From positions 372,001 through 436,000 of the forward strand of contig CAWFFB010000014.1 of assembly GCA_963814975.1 (NCBI GenBank): a DNA stretch of 64,000 bases, in the 5' to 3' direction. This stretch comes from CAVUXJ01 sp963814975 (GTDB taxonomy: Bacteria > Acidobacteriota > Vicinamibacteria > Vicinamibacterales > CAVVIG01). The position numbers and the translations under genes are program-made. Below are positions 33,657-43,002 of the stretch, one piece after another (positions within the stretch are counted from its first letter, which is position 1; the number at the start of each line of letters is the position of its first letter). Under the pieces are notes generated by a model. It saw nothing but the letters and a program-made list of their open reading frames with translations, was not told where the DNA came from and did not search any database.

Positions 33657-35203
33657 GACAGGCTCCACGTGAAGTAGGCGCGCACCTGCGGGTAATGGTA
33701 GCTGGCACGCGAGCGGGCGGGATCCTGGTAGAACGTCCGTCGATCGAAGTACTCACCTGTGACACCAATGCCGAGCGCGCCTCGCAGTGGCAGCAGGAGG
33801 TCGATTCGTCCGCGCTGCAGGAAGTGGTTCGCGCGCACCCCGTCGAGGGAGTAGAGGTGGCGGCCCTCGTAAAAGAGCACGGCGAACAGGCGATTGTCCC
33901 GCGAGAAGGTAGCGGTCACGCCAAAGTTGGATCCCGGGCCGTAGTCGTAAAAGCGCGGCCCCTCGGAAACGCCCTGACCCGCGCCTTCGCCCTCCGTCTC
34001 CTCCTCCTCCTCTGGGACTTCGGTCACACCGAGCGGGAGCGAATCGATCGCGCCGAGGACGGTCAGGCCGCCCCAGCCCAGCACCGCAACCGTGGTCCTG
34101 GACGACAGGTTCTGCGTGAACCCGAGTGCGGCCTCGACGGATTGCGATCCCGTACCGTACGCATCATTGCTCTGGAAGTCGTAGCTCTGCACGACAGCGA
34201 ACTGGACCTTGTCGTTCTTGAACGGCTGTCCGAACAGCCGCCCGCGGACCCGGGCTTCGCTGAAGGCCGATCCTCCTCCGAAGCGCAGCCTCACCGCGAA
34301 GGCGTCGTAGGGTGTTCGGCTGTGTCCCTTGACCGGATCCCCGTAGATCGCGTCAACCTCCAGAAATGGCTGGCCGGTCGCCGTGAACGCGTTTCCCTCC
34401 GTGCCGCGCCACAACGCGCCGAGTGCGCCAGACGCGGTCAGGTTCGAGGGCACCATGTCCGCGGGCTTGTCGGTCACGCGCGAGGCATCCCCCCGCATGA
34501 ATCGATTCACTCCGGTAATCGGATCGAGCGCGGTCGCGCCGATCTCGCTCCACAGGCGCCCGCGCCCGGTAGCGCGTGTGTTGCGTACGAGCCAGGCTGT
34601 ACGGTGAAACATCTCGCCGAGCGCGATGCCGCCGAGCGTCGTGTTGATGAAGTCGTTCAAGGATGCGTGGTTCGTCTCGCCGAAATACTCCCAGGTGGCG
34701 CTGCCGAAGGCCGTCACGGCCGCTGACTCATAAAAGCTCAAGCCGTTGGCCCGGCCCGTGGTGAAGTAGTTGTTGCCTTGATAGGGGTGGCCGATCTGGT
34801 TGACGACGAAGTCGTCCAGGTCCCAGACCCACCCCTGCTCCATGTTGGCCCACCACGTCTTGGGCGTGATGTGCGCCGTCACCTGCCCGCGAATGAGGTT
34901 CGCCGTTTCGTAGAGCACATTGACGACGGTGGTCTGAAACAGCGCCCTGCCGACACTGCGCGGGGGACAGCCCTCGCACGCGCGCCGCTCGGCGATCCAG
35001 GAGGGCTGGCCTGGTGTCTGGGCGACGGAGGCCGCGGCGACGCTGGCCGCCTGGTCGGCCAGCGTCGGAGGACCGTTCGGGTCGGGAGCCGGCGCTTCCT
35101 GCGGACCCTGCGCGGCGAACAGGGAGACGCCCCAGAGTATGCTCCCCAACGTCACGAGCGCCACACATCTCATCTTGGGAGGTTCGAACGCGATCTTGTG
35201 CAT
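33653..35203 (-). CDS. DUF3943 outer-membrane protein
   Basis: A 516-residue exported protein. The signal is within residues 11-32, and an alternative start at the internal ATG at 35173 would place it at the N-terminus. The DUF3943 signature is clear: WVWDLDDFVVNQIGHPYQGN (in part), NGLSFYESAAVTAFGS and EYFGE. The second half is a beta-barrel with strands to the C-terminus (YFTWSLS). An acidic tract PEEEEETEGEG sits in a loop. The family is thought to be outer-membrane; its role is unknown. It is coupled to the barrel gene downstream. Confidence 0.8.
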   Translation of the reverse strand: MHKIAFEPPKMRCVALVTLGSILWGVSLFAAQGPQEAPAPDPNGPPTLADQAASVAAASVAQTPGQPSWIAERRACEGCPPRSVGRALFQTTVVNVLYETANLIRGQVTAHITPKTWWANMEQGWVWDLDDFVVNQIGHPYQGNNYFTTGRANGLSFYESAAVTAFGSATWEYFGETNHASLNDFINTTLGGIALGEMFHRTAWLVRNTRATGRGRLWSEIGATALDPITGVNRFMRGDASRVTDKPADMVPSNLTASGALGALWRGTEGNAFTATGQPFLEVDAIYGDPVKGHSRTPYDAFAVRLRFGGGSAFSEARVRGRLFGQPFKNDKVQFAVVQSYDFQSNDAYGTGSQSVEAALGFTQNLSSRTTVAVLGWGGLTVLGAIDSLPLGVTEVPEEEEETEGEGAGQGVSEGPRFYDYGPGSNFGVTATFSRDNRLFAVLFYEGRHLYSLDGVRANHFLQRGRIDLLLPLRGALGIGVTGEYFDRRTFYQDPARSRASYHYPQVRAYFTWSLS

Positions 35204-35332
35204 TTGCTTGTGTCTGCTACTGAGTGGATTGAGCCAATCCGCCGTTGCGCCATTGCCGAGCGTTCTTCGCGAATCGCCGCGCCACCCGGCCGGAGGAGCG
35301 AATCGCTCCGTGGGTCGGCCAGCCGATTGCGC

Positions 35333-37243
35333 TCAGGGTACCTCGACGTCGTAGACCTGGATGCGCCACGACTCGCCCTCTTTCATCCAGAGAGTGCGCA
35401 TCACCGGAGCCTCGCCGCCTTGCGTTCGCATGCGGAAGCTCATGCCGAAGTATTTGCCGTATTCGGGCGGCCCCTCGTTGAGGATGCGGTCACCGCGTGC
35501 CCGTGCGGCGCAGTCCGCGGCGTCGGCGATCGCATTTGGCACGCTGGAAAGCGAGAAGGCTCGCGAATGTTGATGGTCCATCACGCGTAACGCCGGGTTA
35601 ACAGGCTGAAGACCCTCGATCACCGCATCCAGGCTGCGTGGCTTGCCGACCTGATCGCCGGCGCGTTCCAGGTTGGCGCGGATCTTCTGCGCGGCTTCCT
35701 CCGGAGAGGCGGCGGCCGGCTCCTCGGGATTCCGACCGAAGTCGTAGCATGCGTAGCTTCTCGGCGAGACGAAGCCGAAGGCCTCGTCGTAGTTCTTGCG
35801 AATCAGCCAGCTTTCGAGAAAAGTCCGCGTCGCCTGCACGAAGCTGGCGTCGGCTTTGACCTTCGCGATCCTGACGTCGGGCGTGCGCTCGGTGGACGGC
35901 ATGTCGTCGCCTTCCGGCTCCCCCTGCCACGACACGATCTTCCAGAACCCGCCGTCCCTCGCCCAGAGCAGTGCCAGTGAGTAGCCCCGGCCGCCCGGTC
36001 CGTTGACGTAGAACGTGGCGCCGAAGTAATTGCCGTACTGGCGTGAGGCTCCTCTCGGGTCGCCGAGCGACAGGCGACTCTCACAATCGAACCTGGCGGC
36101 GATGTCGTCGGGAACCACGTAAATCACAAACTGTGCGTGATGCTTCTGGGTGACGACCTTGAGTCCTCGAAGATTCAGACGGACGCCGACCGTGAGGTCG
36201 TCGAGCGAGGCGCGCTGGCCAAGAGCCTCGCTCGCCGCCTTCAGGTTCCTGTACACGAGAAACGGCGCCGTGCCGCGGTCGAACGAAAGCGGGTCATCTC
36301 CTTCTTCCATCAGGCACGCGTACGAGCGCGCGGAGACGTACCCCATCGCCTGCACGGCGTCGCGGTCGATGAGCCAGGCCTTGAGGAAATCCTCCATCAT
36401 GAAGTCGATGGTCTTGTCGCCGATGCGGGGCTTTTCCGGGAAGAACTGCGACGCCGTGTCCCTTTCGACGGCCGGTGCACCGGCTACACGGACACCGAAG
36501 ATGCTCCGCCACCAGTTCTGGAAGCCCGCCCAGCGGTTGGCGTGCCGATCGTAGTTGTTGCCGGCGCGCACATCGGAGTTCGCCGCCGTGAGGTGGCCGT
36601 TGAACATGGAGACCGGGAAAAACGACGCGCGGTAGTCCACGTCGACGTCGGCACGCCGACGGTCGAGCGCGATCGAAACCTGGATCGACGGCGAGCCGCC
36701 ACGCTGGCGGTAGTTGATCGGATAGCCTCTGTGGTACACGGTGTTGTCGGCGGCGCGGCTGAATTCCCGCGATCGATCGAGCATGCTCATTGCGTCTTCC
36801 TTGAGCTGCACGTACATGCGGAATTGCTGATCCCCCGACTGGCCGAGGACCTGACCTCTCACCATGTCCACCTGCTCGATGATGTCCAGGGTGTCGCCAA
36901 ACCGCTGGCCCGACTCGTCGGTTAGGGGGGTGGTGACCAGCGCGTTGGTGATCGCGTCGAAGGTGGTCTTCGACGAGAGCTTGATCCTGGTGTCGTAGAA
37001 CACGTCGGGAGGGATCTTCACGCCGGTGACCGCGTTGAAGCGCGCGACCCAGTCCGCGACGAGCTTCTGCCGGCGCGCATCGAGCCCCGAGTAGTTGCCG
37101 CCGAACTGCAGCGGAGCTTGCTCCATCCGCCCGGGATCCTGGGCGCGAAGAACGACGCCGGAGGCGGCCAGGATCGCGACTGCGCAGGCCGGCAGGGTCA
37201 CGCGAGCCTGTCTCGGCAATCGATGCAACATTCCCATTCCCAT
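35333..37243 (-). CDS. Large exported protein with an internal duplication, function unknown
   Basis: About 636 residues. A signal peptide lies near the N-terminus (LPACAVAILAASGVVLRAQD in part). Residues about 295-335 (MMEDFLKAWLIDRDAVQAMGYVSARSYAC, in part) and about 465-500 (FLESWLIRKNYDEAFGFVSPRSYAC, in part) are similar. Each is followed by a domain with YGKYFG or YGNYFG and an SWRIQVYD or FWKIVSW strand. The two repeats look like NTF2-like folds with conserved Tyr-Ala-Cys. Several ATG/GTG starts lie close together; 37243 is chosen over the GTG at 37255. Confidence 0.7.
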   Translation of the reverse strand: MGMGMLHRLPRQARVTLPACAVAILAASGVVLRAQDPGRMEQAPLQFGGNYSGLDARRQKLVADWVARFNAVTGVKIPPDVFYDTRIKLSSKTTFDAITNALVTTPLTDESGQRFGDTLDIIEQVDMVRGQVLGQSGDQQFRMYVQLKEDAMSMLDRSREFSRAADNTVYHRGYPINYRQRGGSPSIQVSIALDRRRADVDVDYRASFFPVSMFNGHLTAANSDVRAGNNYDRHANRWAGFQNWWRSIFGVRVAGAPAVERDTASQFFPEKPRIGDKTIDFMMEDFLKAWLIDRDAVQAMGYVSARSYACLMEEGDDPLSFDRGTAPFLVYRNLKAASEALGQRASLDDLTVGVRLNLRGLKVVTQKHHAQFVIYVVPDDIAARFDCESRLSLGDPRGASRQYGNYFGATFYVNGPGGRGYSLALLWARDGGFWKIVSWQGEPEGDDMPSTERTPDVRIAKVKADASFVQATRTFLESWLIRKNYDEAFGFVSPRSYACYDFGRNPEEPAAASPEEAAQKIRANLERAGDQVGKPRSLDAVIEGLQPVNPALRVMDHQHSRAFSLSSVPNAIADAADCAARARGDRILNEGPPEYGKYFGMSFRMRTQGGEAPVMRTLWMKEGESWRIQVYDVEVP

Positions 37244-37255
37244 TTGGCTGCGCAC

Positions 37256-37774
37256 TATAACACTGTGTCGGTGTCGGTCCGACGCTCAGCTGTTCCGCAA
37301 ATTGAACAAGGCAATTGTTTTGGCGAGACGACATAATAGCAGAGGTCCGTTCGTGACCTTCGGCCGGTGGGAATTTCTCGAACCGGCCACAGGGTCCGGC
37401 AGCTGTCCCTACTAAGGGATCGGAGTCGCGATCCACTGTCTTCAAGATCCGGCGACGTGGAACTCTGCGCTGTGAGCTGAACGTGAACCAGGCTGAACCA
37501 ACAGCAAGCCTGCCAGGAATCCAGCCGATGCGTGTCCCAGCAACATGAGCCTTGCGCGCGGCCTGCAAGGTGAAGTCACTACGGCCTCCTTCAACGACAG
37601 TCACCGGTGAATCTTCCGGTTACGCGGCACCATCGACCCGTGCCTCCTGCCGACATTCTCGCCATCACGATAGGGCCGCGGGAGGGAGCACCGCCATCCC
37701 GTCACGACAGTATTGTTTGCCCCGAGAAGCAGCCGGGGTCACACTGTACCGTTGCCAGCGGATAGGATGAGCGG
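37256..37774 (+). other. Intergenic region without a convincing gene
   Basis: About 520 bases between divergent genes. A short minus-strand frame near 37450-37550 (MLLGHASAGFLAGLLLVQ) looks like a signal peptide but has no body. TTATAGTG near 37252-37259 could be a -10 box for the minus-strand gene, and TAGGATGAG precedes the PDZ gene. Nothing else was recognised. Confidence 0.5.
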
Positions 37775-39094
37775 ATGGAACTGACTCGTGAGCGGCGGCC
37801 CCTTTCACGTGAGACCCGCCTGCTGCTGATAACCATCGTGGTGTCCCTGGCGGCCCTCTGGGTGCTGGCGCGGATCCGTTTCGCCGAGAGGCCCGTCACC
37901 CCGAACCCCATCACCCCCGTGCTCACGCAATTGGCGGCACCGCCCGTGTTCGAGCAGTTGTCATCCGCGGTGTTCCAGGTTCAAAGCCGCCTCTCGCCGA
38001 TATTGATGAGTATCAATGTGACGGGGCCAGCTTCGGTCGGTGCTCAACGGCCCGACGTTCGTCCCGCTCTGAGAGTGGACACCGATATCGCGATCGCGAT
38101 GCTCGAGCAGTTCGCGAGCCCGGTTGACATCGATCCGGGGACCGGCATCAAGGTCATCGCCGCGGATCCCTCCTCTGGTCTGGCGGTCCTTCGTGTGCCG
38201 ATCGGTGGGCCGTTAGCCGAGCCCTTCTCTGACCCCCTGATGTGGTCGCCGCGACGGCCGGAGTATCCCCGATTTCTGATGGCTGGCGAGGTGTCGGGTG
38301 GGAGTGTGTCGGTTCGTCCCGTGTTCGTCGGCAGCCTCGAAGCGACCGAGAGTCCCGTGTGGTCGGAGACGATCTGGCTCATGCCCGCGAGTACCGATTT
38401 TCGTCCAGGTACGTTCGTGTTCACGATCGATGGCGCGTTCGCCGGGCTGATTGTCGGCGTGGGCGATCGGCTCGGTCTCGTGCCCAGCGAAACCGTCAAG
38501 ACTGCCGCCGATCGTCTGCGCCTTGAAGGCCACCGCGATTACGGAGGCCTCGGCATCGAGGCGCAGCCGCTGACGCCTGATCTGGCCTCCACCACCGGCG
38601 CTCGGGCTGGCGTCGTGGTCACCTGGGTCGATCCGCAGGGGCCCGCGGCTGGACTGCTGGATGCCACCGACGTGATTGTGGCGGTCAGCGGCGAGCCGCT
38701 CTCGACCTACGAGCAGTGGCGAGTCCGCACGGCCCGGCTGACCGTGGGCGAAACCATCGTGCTGGGCGTCCACCAGGAAGGAGAGACGCAGACGGTCACG
38801 CTTGTCGCGCGTCCGATGATGTCCCCAGCACCTGCTGGGCCGCAGCCGCTGCTGGGCCTCACGATGCGGACCCTCCCGCGTGTCGGCGTCGAGGTGCTCG
38901 GTGTCGCCCCAGCCTCGGTCGCGGCAATGTCGGGAATCGAGCCAGGAGACGTGATCACCATCATCGGCGAGCAACAGGCGCCCACACCACAGGACGTGAG
39001 ACGGCTCTTCATGTCGGCATCCGACGATCGGGGTGTTCTCATGGCCGTGACACGGGGATCGTCTCATCATGTGCTGGTCCTCAGGAAGCCATGA
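37775..39094 (+). CDS. Membrane-anchored two-PDZ protein, degenerate HtrA-like protease
   Basis: A 439-residue protein with one membrane helix (residues about 17-33). The middle part follows the HtrA/DegP chymotrypsin pattern (GTGIKVIAADPSSGLAVLRV) but has neither the His motif nor GNSGGP; it has instead FVFTIDGAFAGLIVG. Two PDZ domains follow, with LGIEAQPL..GVVVTWVDPQGPAAGL and VGVEVLGVAPASVAAMSGIEPGD (both in part). It is probably a non-proteolytic periplasmic scaffold or sensor. Its stop overlaps the antiporter start (ATGATG), linking it to the osmoadaptation genes. Confidence 0.75.
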   Translation: MELTRERRPLSRETRLLLITIVVSLAALWVLARIRFAERPVTPNPITPVLTQLAAPPVFEQLSSAVFQVQSRLSPILMSINVTGPASVGAQRPDVRPALRVDTDIAIAMLEQFASPVDIDPGTGIKVIAADPSSGLAVLRVPIGGPLAEPFSDPLMWSPRRPEYPRFLMAGEVSGGSVSVRPVFVGSLEATESPVWSETIWLMPASTDFRPGTFVFTIDGAFAGLIVGVGDRLGLVPSETVKTAADRLRLEGHRDYGGLGIEAQPLTPDLASTTGARAGVVVTWVDPQGPAAGLLDATDVIVAVSGEPLSTYEQWRVRTARLTVGETIVLGVHQEGETQTVTLVARPMMSPAPAGPQPLLGLTMRTLPRVGVEVLGVAPASVAAMSGIEPGDVITIIGEQQAPTPQDVRRLFMSASDDRGVLMAVTRGSSHHVLVLRKP

Positions 39095-40176
39095 TGCCGT
39101 GGCGCCTCCACAGTCGGATCGCACTGGGCCTGTCGCCCACTCCAAGACCGGGCCTGGTCCTGCTGCCCCTTGGCATGGCGCTCGGTCCGGCGGGTCTCAA
39201 CCTGCTCTCCCCGTCGGTTCTCTCGTACCTCGATCCCGCTGTCTCGGTGGCCCTCGCCGCGCTCGGCGTCTTCGCCGGGCTTGGCCTCGATCTCAGGCGT
39301 CCGCGTGAAGGTATCCTGCTGGCAGCGGCAAGCCTCGAAGCTGGCGTGACCATATTCATCGTGGGAGCTGGTGTGCTCGCCAGCCACTTCTGGCTCGCGA
39401 TGTCGGGCCCTCCCGTGTTGGTCGCTCTCATGTTCGGCATCTCCGCAGCCGTGTCCTCGACGGCTTCGAACGACTCGCTCGATCAATCCCATTCCCTCGC
39501 GACGCGCATCGGCGACCTCGACGACGTGCTGCCGATCCTCCTTAGCGGGCTCGTGCTGGCATCGATGACACAGGGGTTCTCCGGCGTCTCTCTATGGCTC
39601 GCCGCGCAGTCTGGATTGATTGCGCTGGTCATCGCGCTTGCCGGCTGGCTGTTGGTCGCACAAGCCTCCGCCGAAGGCGAGCAGCACGTCTTCGTGGCCG
39701 GCACGCTCCTGCTGCTGGGCGGCACAGCCGCCTACCTCTCGATGTCGGCGCTCTGGGTCGGTCTGCTCGGCGGGATTCTCTGGAGCCTCGCGGGGGGGCC
39801 GGCGCGGGACGGCATCGAACGCGACATTCGCTACCTGCAGCATCCGCTTATCGTCCTGCTGCTGTTCGTGGCAGGCGCGCAGCTCCAGCCCTCCGCGGAA
39901 GCGGTTGGCCTGGTCGCCGTCTATCTGATTTGCCGAAGCGCAGGAAAGCTCGCGGGTGGCTGGCTCGTCGGCCGGGCCGTCGTGCGCGATCTGCCTTCCG
40001 GCTTTGGCCGTCAACTCATCGCCCCCGGAGTGATTGGCGTCGCGTTCGCCGTCGGAGTCCTGCAGACCGGAGCAGACTCAGAGACGGCGACGATGCTGCT
40101 CGCTGTCGCCGCCATCGGATCCCTCGGATCGGAACTGCTGTCCGTCATGGCCTTTCCACAGAGGGGGCTGCCATGA
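39091..40176 (+). CDS. CPA-type cation/proton antiporter-like membrane protein
   Basis: A 361-residue protein with about 11 membrane helices. GPAGLNLLSPSVLSYLDP and AALGVFAGLGLDLRRPREG near the N-terminus resemble the Kef/NapA (CPA2) class. ALMFGISAAVSSTASND is the discontinuous helix, and GIVG-like glycine motifs follow. It lacks a clear regulatory RCK domain. It probably exchanges Na+ or K+ for protons at the inner membrane. It is coupled on both sides: its ATG overlaps the PDZ gene stop and its stop overlaps the next ATG as ATGA. It may pair with the antiporter half of the next protein. Confidence 0.75.
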   Translation: MMPWRLHSRIALGLSPTPRPGLVLLPLGMALGPAGLNLLSPSVLSYLDPAVSVALAALGVFAGLGLDLRRPREGILLAAASLEAGVTIFIVGAGVLASHFWLAMSGPPVLVALMFGISAAVSSTASNDSLDQSHSLATRIGDLDDVLPILLSGLVLASMTQGFSGVSLWLAAQSGLIALVIALAGWLLVAQASAEGEQHVFVAGTLLLLGGTAAYLSMSALWVGLLGGILWSLAGGPARDGIERDIRYLQHPLIVLLLFVAGAQLQPSAEAVGLVAVYLICRSAGKLAGGWLVGRAVVRDLPSGFGRQLIAPGVIGVAFAVGVLQTGADSETATMLLAVAAIGSLGSELLSVMAFPQRGLP

Positions 40177-42932
40177 AGAGGGCGGCGTCGGTGGCGCTTG
40201 TGGTCGCCGCCGTGCTGTGGGTGCGTCACATCGGCCCCCCCAGCGCGACCGAGCCTTCGACGACCGCGTTGGCGCTCGGCTTCACACTGGTCGCCGCCAT
40301 GGTCACGGGCGATCTGCTCCGGCGGTTCCGCCTTCCACGGCTCACCGGATACCTGCTCTTCGGCTTGCTGTTCGGTCCCTATTTCGCCAATGTGATCTCG
40401 GAGCCCATGGCCCAGCAGCTCCAGCTCGTCAACGGCCTGGCGACGACGCTCATTTCGTTCATCGCCGGGCTCGCCATCAACCTTGAACGGCTCGGGCCGA
40501 GGGTCGCTGGCATCGCGAGGGTCACCTCCGTCACCCTTGGCGTCGCGATGGTTGGACTGTTCGCGGTGGCCTGGCTCGTATGGCCCTGGCTGCCCGTCGC
40601 ACCGCAGGCCACCGGCCTCGCCAAGCTGACGATGATCGCGCTGTCGGTCGTCATCGTCGTCAGCTTCTCGCCCACGATGACGGCCGCGGTCATTTCCGAG
40701 ACGGGCGCGCGGGGGCAGTTGAGCGAGCTGGTTCTCGCCATGGTGGTGCTCGCCGACGTCGTGGTGCTCGTCCTCTTCTCCCTGTTGATGCAGGGCGCGC
40801 GTTTCACGCTCCTCGAAGCTGACGCAAACGACGTCAACGTTCTCGTCCGGCTGGCATGGGAGATTGGCGGCGCCGTCGCGTTTGGCAGCCTGGTCGGCGC
40901 GCTGTTTGCGCTCTACCTGCGCTACGTGGGTCGCGAGACCGCCATCGTGTTGATCGCCGTGTGCGCGGTGTTGAGCCAGGTCGGCGCGACACAGCGGTTC
41001 GAGCCGCTGCTCGCGGCCATGGCCGCCGGGCTCGTCCTCGAAAACCTGGCCGTCGCGCAGGGCGATGCGCTCAAGGTGGCGCTTCAGCGCGTCGCGTTGC
41101 CGGTTCTCGTCGTCTTCTTCGTGGCGGTCGGCACCTCGCTTCGACTGGATGCGATGGTGAGAATGGGCGTGGTGGCGATTGGCCTCGTGGCACTCCGCAT
41201 CGCGCTGATTCGCCTCGGGCTCGCGGTTGGGCTGCGCGTGTCCGATGTGGATCGCCGCACCGGCGCGTACGCGTGGACGGGGCTGATCTCCCAGGCGGGC
41301 ATCACGCTGGGTCTGGCGTCCGTGCTCGCGACCGAGTTCCCAATCTGGGGCAGTCAGCTGCAGATCCTGCTCGTCGCCCTGATTGCCATCGACGAGTTGG
41401 TCGGCCCGACGGCCTTCCGCACCGGATTGGCGTATGCGGGCGAGATCGATGCGAGCGCCCCGCGGCCACTGGTCGTGGTGTCCAACCGAGAGCCGTACCT
41501 GCACAACTACGATCGTGATCACCGCATCGTCTGCACCCAGGCGACTGGCGGCGTCGCCGTCGCGCTCGACGCCTTGATGCGGGAGCGCAACGGCGTGTGG
41601 ATCGCCCACGGCGCCGGCACTGCCGATCGCGCGCTCGTGGATGCGACTGATCGGGTGCGCGTTCCGCCGGAGACGATGGCGTATCAGTTGCGGCGCTTGT
41701 GGCTCGACCCCGACGAGTTCGCCGCCTACTACGGAGGGTTTGCGAACGAAGGGCTGTGGCCGCTCTGCCATCTGGTCGATGTGCGGCCGAAATTCCGATC
41801 GGAGGATTGGGATGCCTATCAGGCGGTCAACGCCCGGTTCGCGGCCGCAATCGAACAGGAGCTGCCGACGCCGGAGACGCCTGTATTCATCCAGGACTAC
41901 CACCTGGCACTTGTGGCGGCGCGCCTCCGCGAACGGTGCGCTGCCGCGCACACAGCGCTCTTCTGGCACATCCCGTGGCCGTATCCCGATCGATGGCGGA
42001 TCTGTCCCTGGCGGCGGGAACTCCTGACGGGCTTGCTAGCCAATGACCTGCTGGCATTTCAGCTGGAACGCGATCGACGCAATTTCATGCTCGCGGTAGA
42101 GGACCAGCTCGACGCCGATATTGAAGCCGACGGGGCGCGTGTGCGGTTCGCCGGCCGCGCCACCAGTGTCATCGCGGTGCCGATCGGTGTCGACTACGAC
42201 CGGATCCAGGCGGTGGGCAGCGACGGAGCGCTGGTGGCGGAACAGGAACGCCTGACGCGGAGCTTCGGTTTGACGGCCGGCCTTCTCGGCCTGGGTGTCG
42301 ATCGACTCGACTATACGAAAGGGATCCCGGAACGGCTCGATGCGCTCGACCGCGTGTTTACCCGCCGGCCCGAACTGCGCGGTCGGCTCACGTTCGTCCA
42401 GATTGGCGTGCCGTCCCGATCCAGTCTCGCGAGCTACAGCGCGATCGAGTCCGAGATCGATCGCCGGGTCTCGGAGTTGAACAGGAGGCACGGACTCCCC
42501 GGCCTCGCCCCGCCCGTGCACTACCACAAAGAGGCACTGAGCCTGCCGAGTCTTGTCGCCCTGTATCGAATGGCGAACTTCTGCATCGTCAGTTCGCTCC
42601 ACGATGGGATGAACCTGGTGGCGAAGGAATTCGTGGCCGCGCGTGACGATGAGGACGGGGTGCTCGTGCTGAGTGCGTTGGCGGGCGCCGCCCAGGAACT
42701 GAATGGAGCCCTCATCATCAATCCGTATGACGTCGATGGTTTTGCCAGCGCGATTGTCGGCGCCCTGGACATGCCACTGGAAGAGCGCCGCGCCCGCATG
42801 CGCGGCATGCGCCGCGTGGTGGCCGGACGCAACGTATTCGGTTGGGCGTCGGACATCCTGGAGGGGCTCGAGAGCATCTGGACGAAACCGTTGCAATATG
42901 CGGCACGCGCCCCGCAGGACACGCCCGTATGA
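40173..42932 (+). CDS. Cation/proton antiporter fused to trehalose-6-phosphate synthase (GT20)
   Basis: A single 919-residue frame with no break. Residues 1 to about 425 form a CPA2-type antiporter of about 12 helices (LPRLTGYLLFGLLFGPYFAN and MIALSVVIVVSFSPTMTAAVI, each in part). After a short linker, residues about 430-919 are a GT20 enzyme: VVVSNREPYLHNYD, QATGGVAVALDALM, IQDYHLALVA, FWHIPWPYPDRWRICPW, GVDRLDYTKGIPERLDAL and HDGMNLVAKEFVA. These include the Arg/Lys and acceptor-site residues of OtsA. It should make trehalose 6-phosphate at the membrane. OtsB is encoded next. The fusion is discussed in the findings. Confidence 0.88.
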   Translation: MKRAASVALVVAAVLWVRHIGPPSATEPSTTALALGFTLVAAMVTGDLLRRFRLPRLTGYLLFGLLFGPYFANVISEPMAQQLQLVNGLATTLISFIAGLAINLERLGPRVAGIARVTSVTLGVAMVGLFAVAWLVWPWLPVAPQATGLAKLTMIALSVVIVVSFSPTMTAAVISETGARGQLSELVLAMVVLADVVVLVLFSLLMQGARFTLLEADANDVNVLVRLAWEIGGAVAFGSLVGALFALYLRYVGRETAIVLIAVCAVLSQVGATQRFEPLLAAMAAGLVLENLAVAQGDALKVALQRVALPVLVVFFVAVGTSLRLDAMVRMGVVAIGLVALRIALIRLGLAVGLRVSDVDRRTGAYAWTGLISQAGITLGLASVLATEFPIWGSQLQILLVALIAIDELVGPTAFRTGLAYAGEIDASAPRPLVVVSNREPYLHNYDRDHRIVCTQATGGVAVALDALMRERNGVWIAHGAGTADRALVDATDRVRVPPETMAYQLRRLWLDPDEFAAYYGGFANEGLWPLCHLVDVRPKFRSEDWDAYQAVNARFAAAIEQELPTPETPVFIQDYHLALVAARLRERCAAAHTALFWHIPWPYPDRWRICPWRRELLTGLLANDLLAFQLERDRRNFMLAVEDQLDADIEADGARVRFAGRATSVIAVPIGVDYDRIQAVGSDGALVAEQERLTRSFGLTAGLLGLGVDRLDYTKGIPERLDALDRVFTRRPELRGRLTFVQIGVPSRSSLASYSAIESEIDRRVSELNRRHGLPGLAPPVHYHKEALSLPSLVALYRMANFCIVSSLHDGMNLVAKEFVAARDDEDGVLVLSALAGAAQELNGALIINPYDVDGFASAIVGALDMPLEERRARMRGMRRVVAGRNVFGWASDILEGLESIWTKPLQYAARAPQDTPV

Positions 42933-43002
42933 AACGAGCAGACGCGTGCCGTCTCACACGATAAACCCCACGACCGACCGTCACGCCAGGGTTCTTTAAG
43001 GA

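Noticed and set aside
32730..33677. Plus-strand 315-codon frame opposite the small barrel gene
   Set aside because: No motif or plausible start site; it is the complement of the exported barrel gene and neighbouring noncoding DNA.
40011..41969. 652-codon minus-strand frame opposite the antiporter-GT20 fusion
   Set aside because: Very rich in Arg, His, Glu and Gln with no motifs; an antisense image of a membrane-protein gene.
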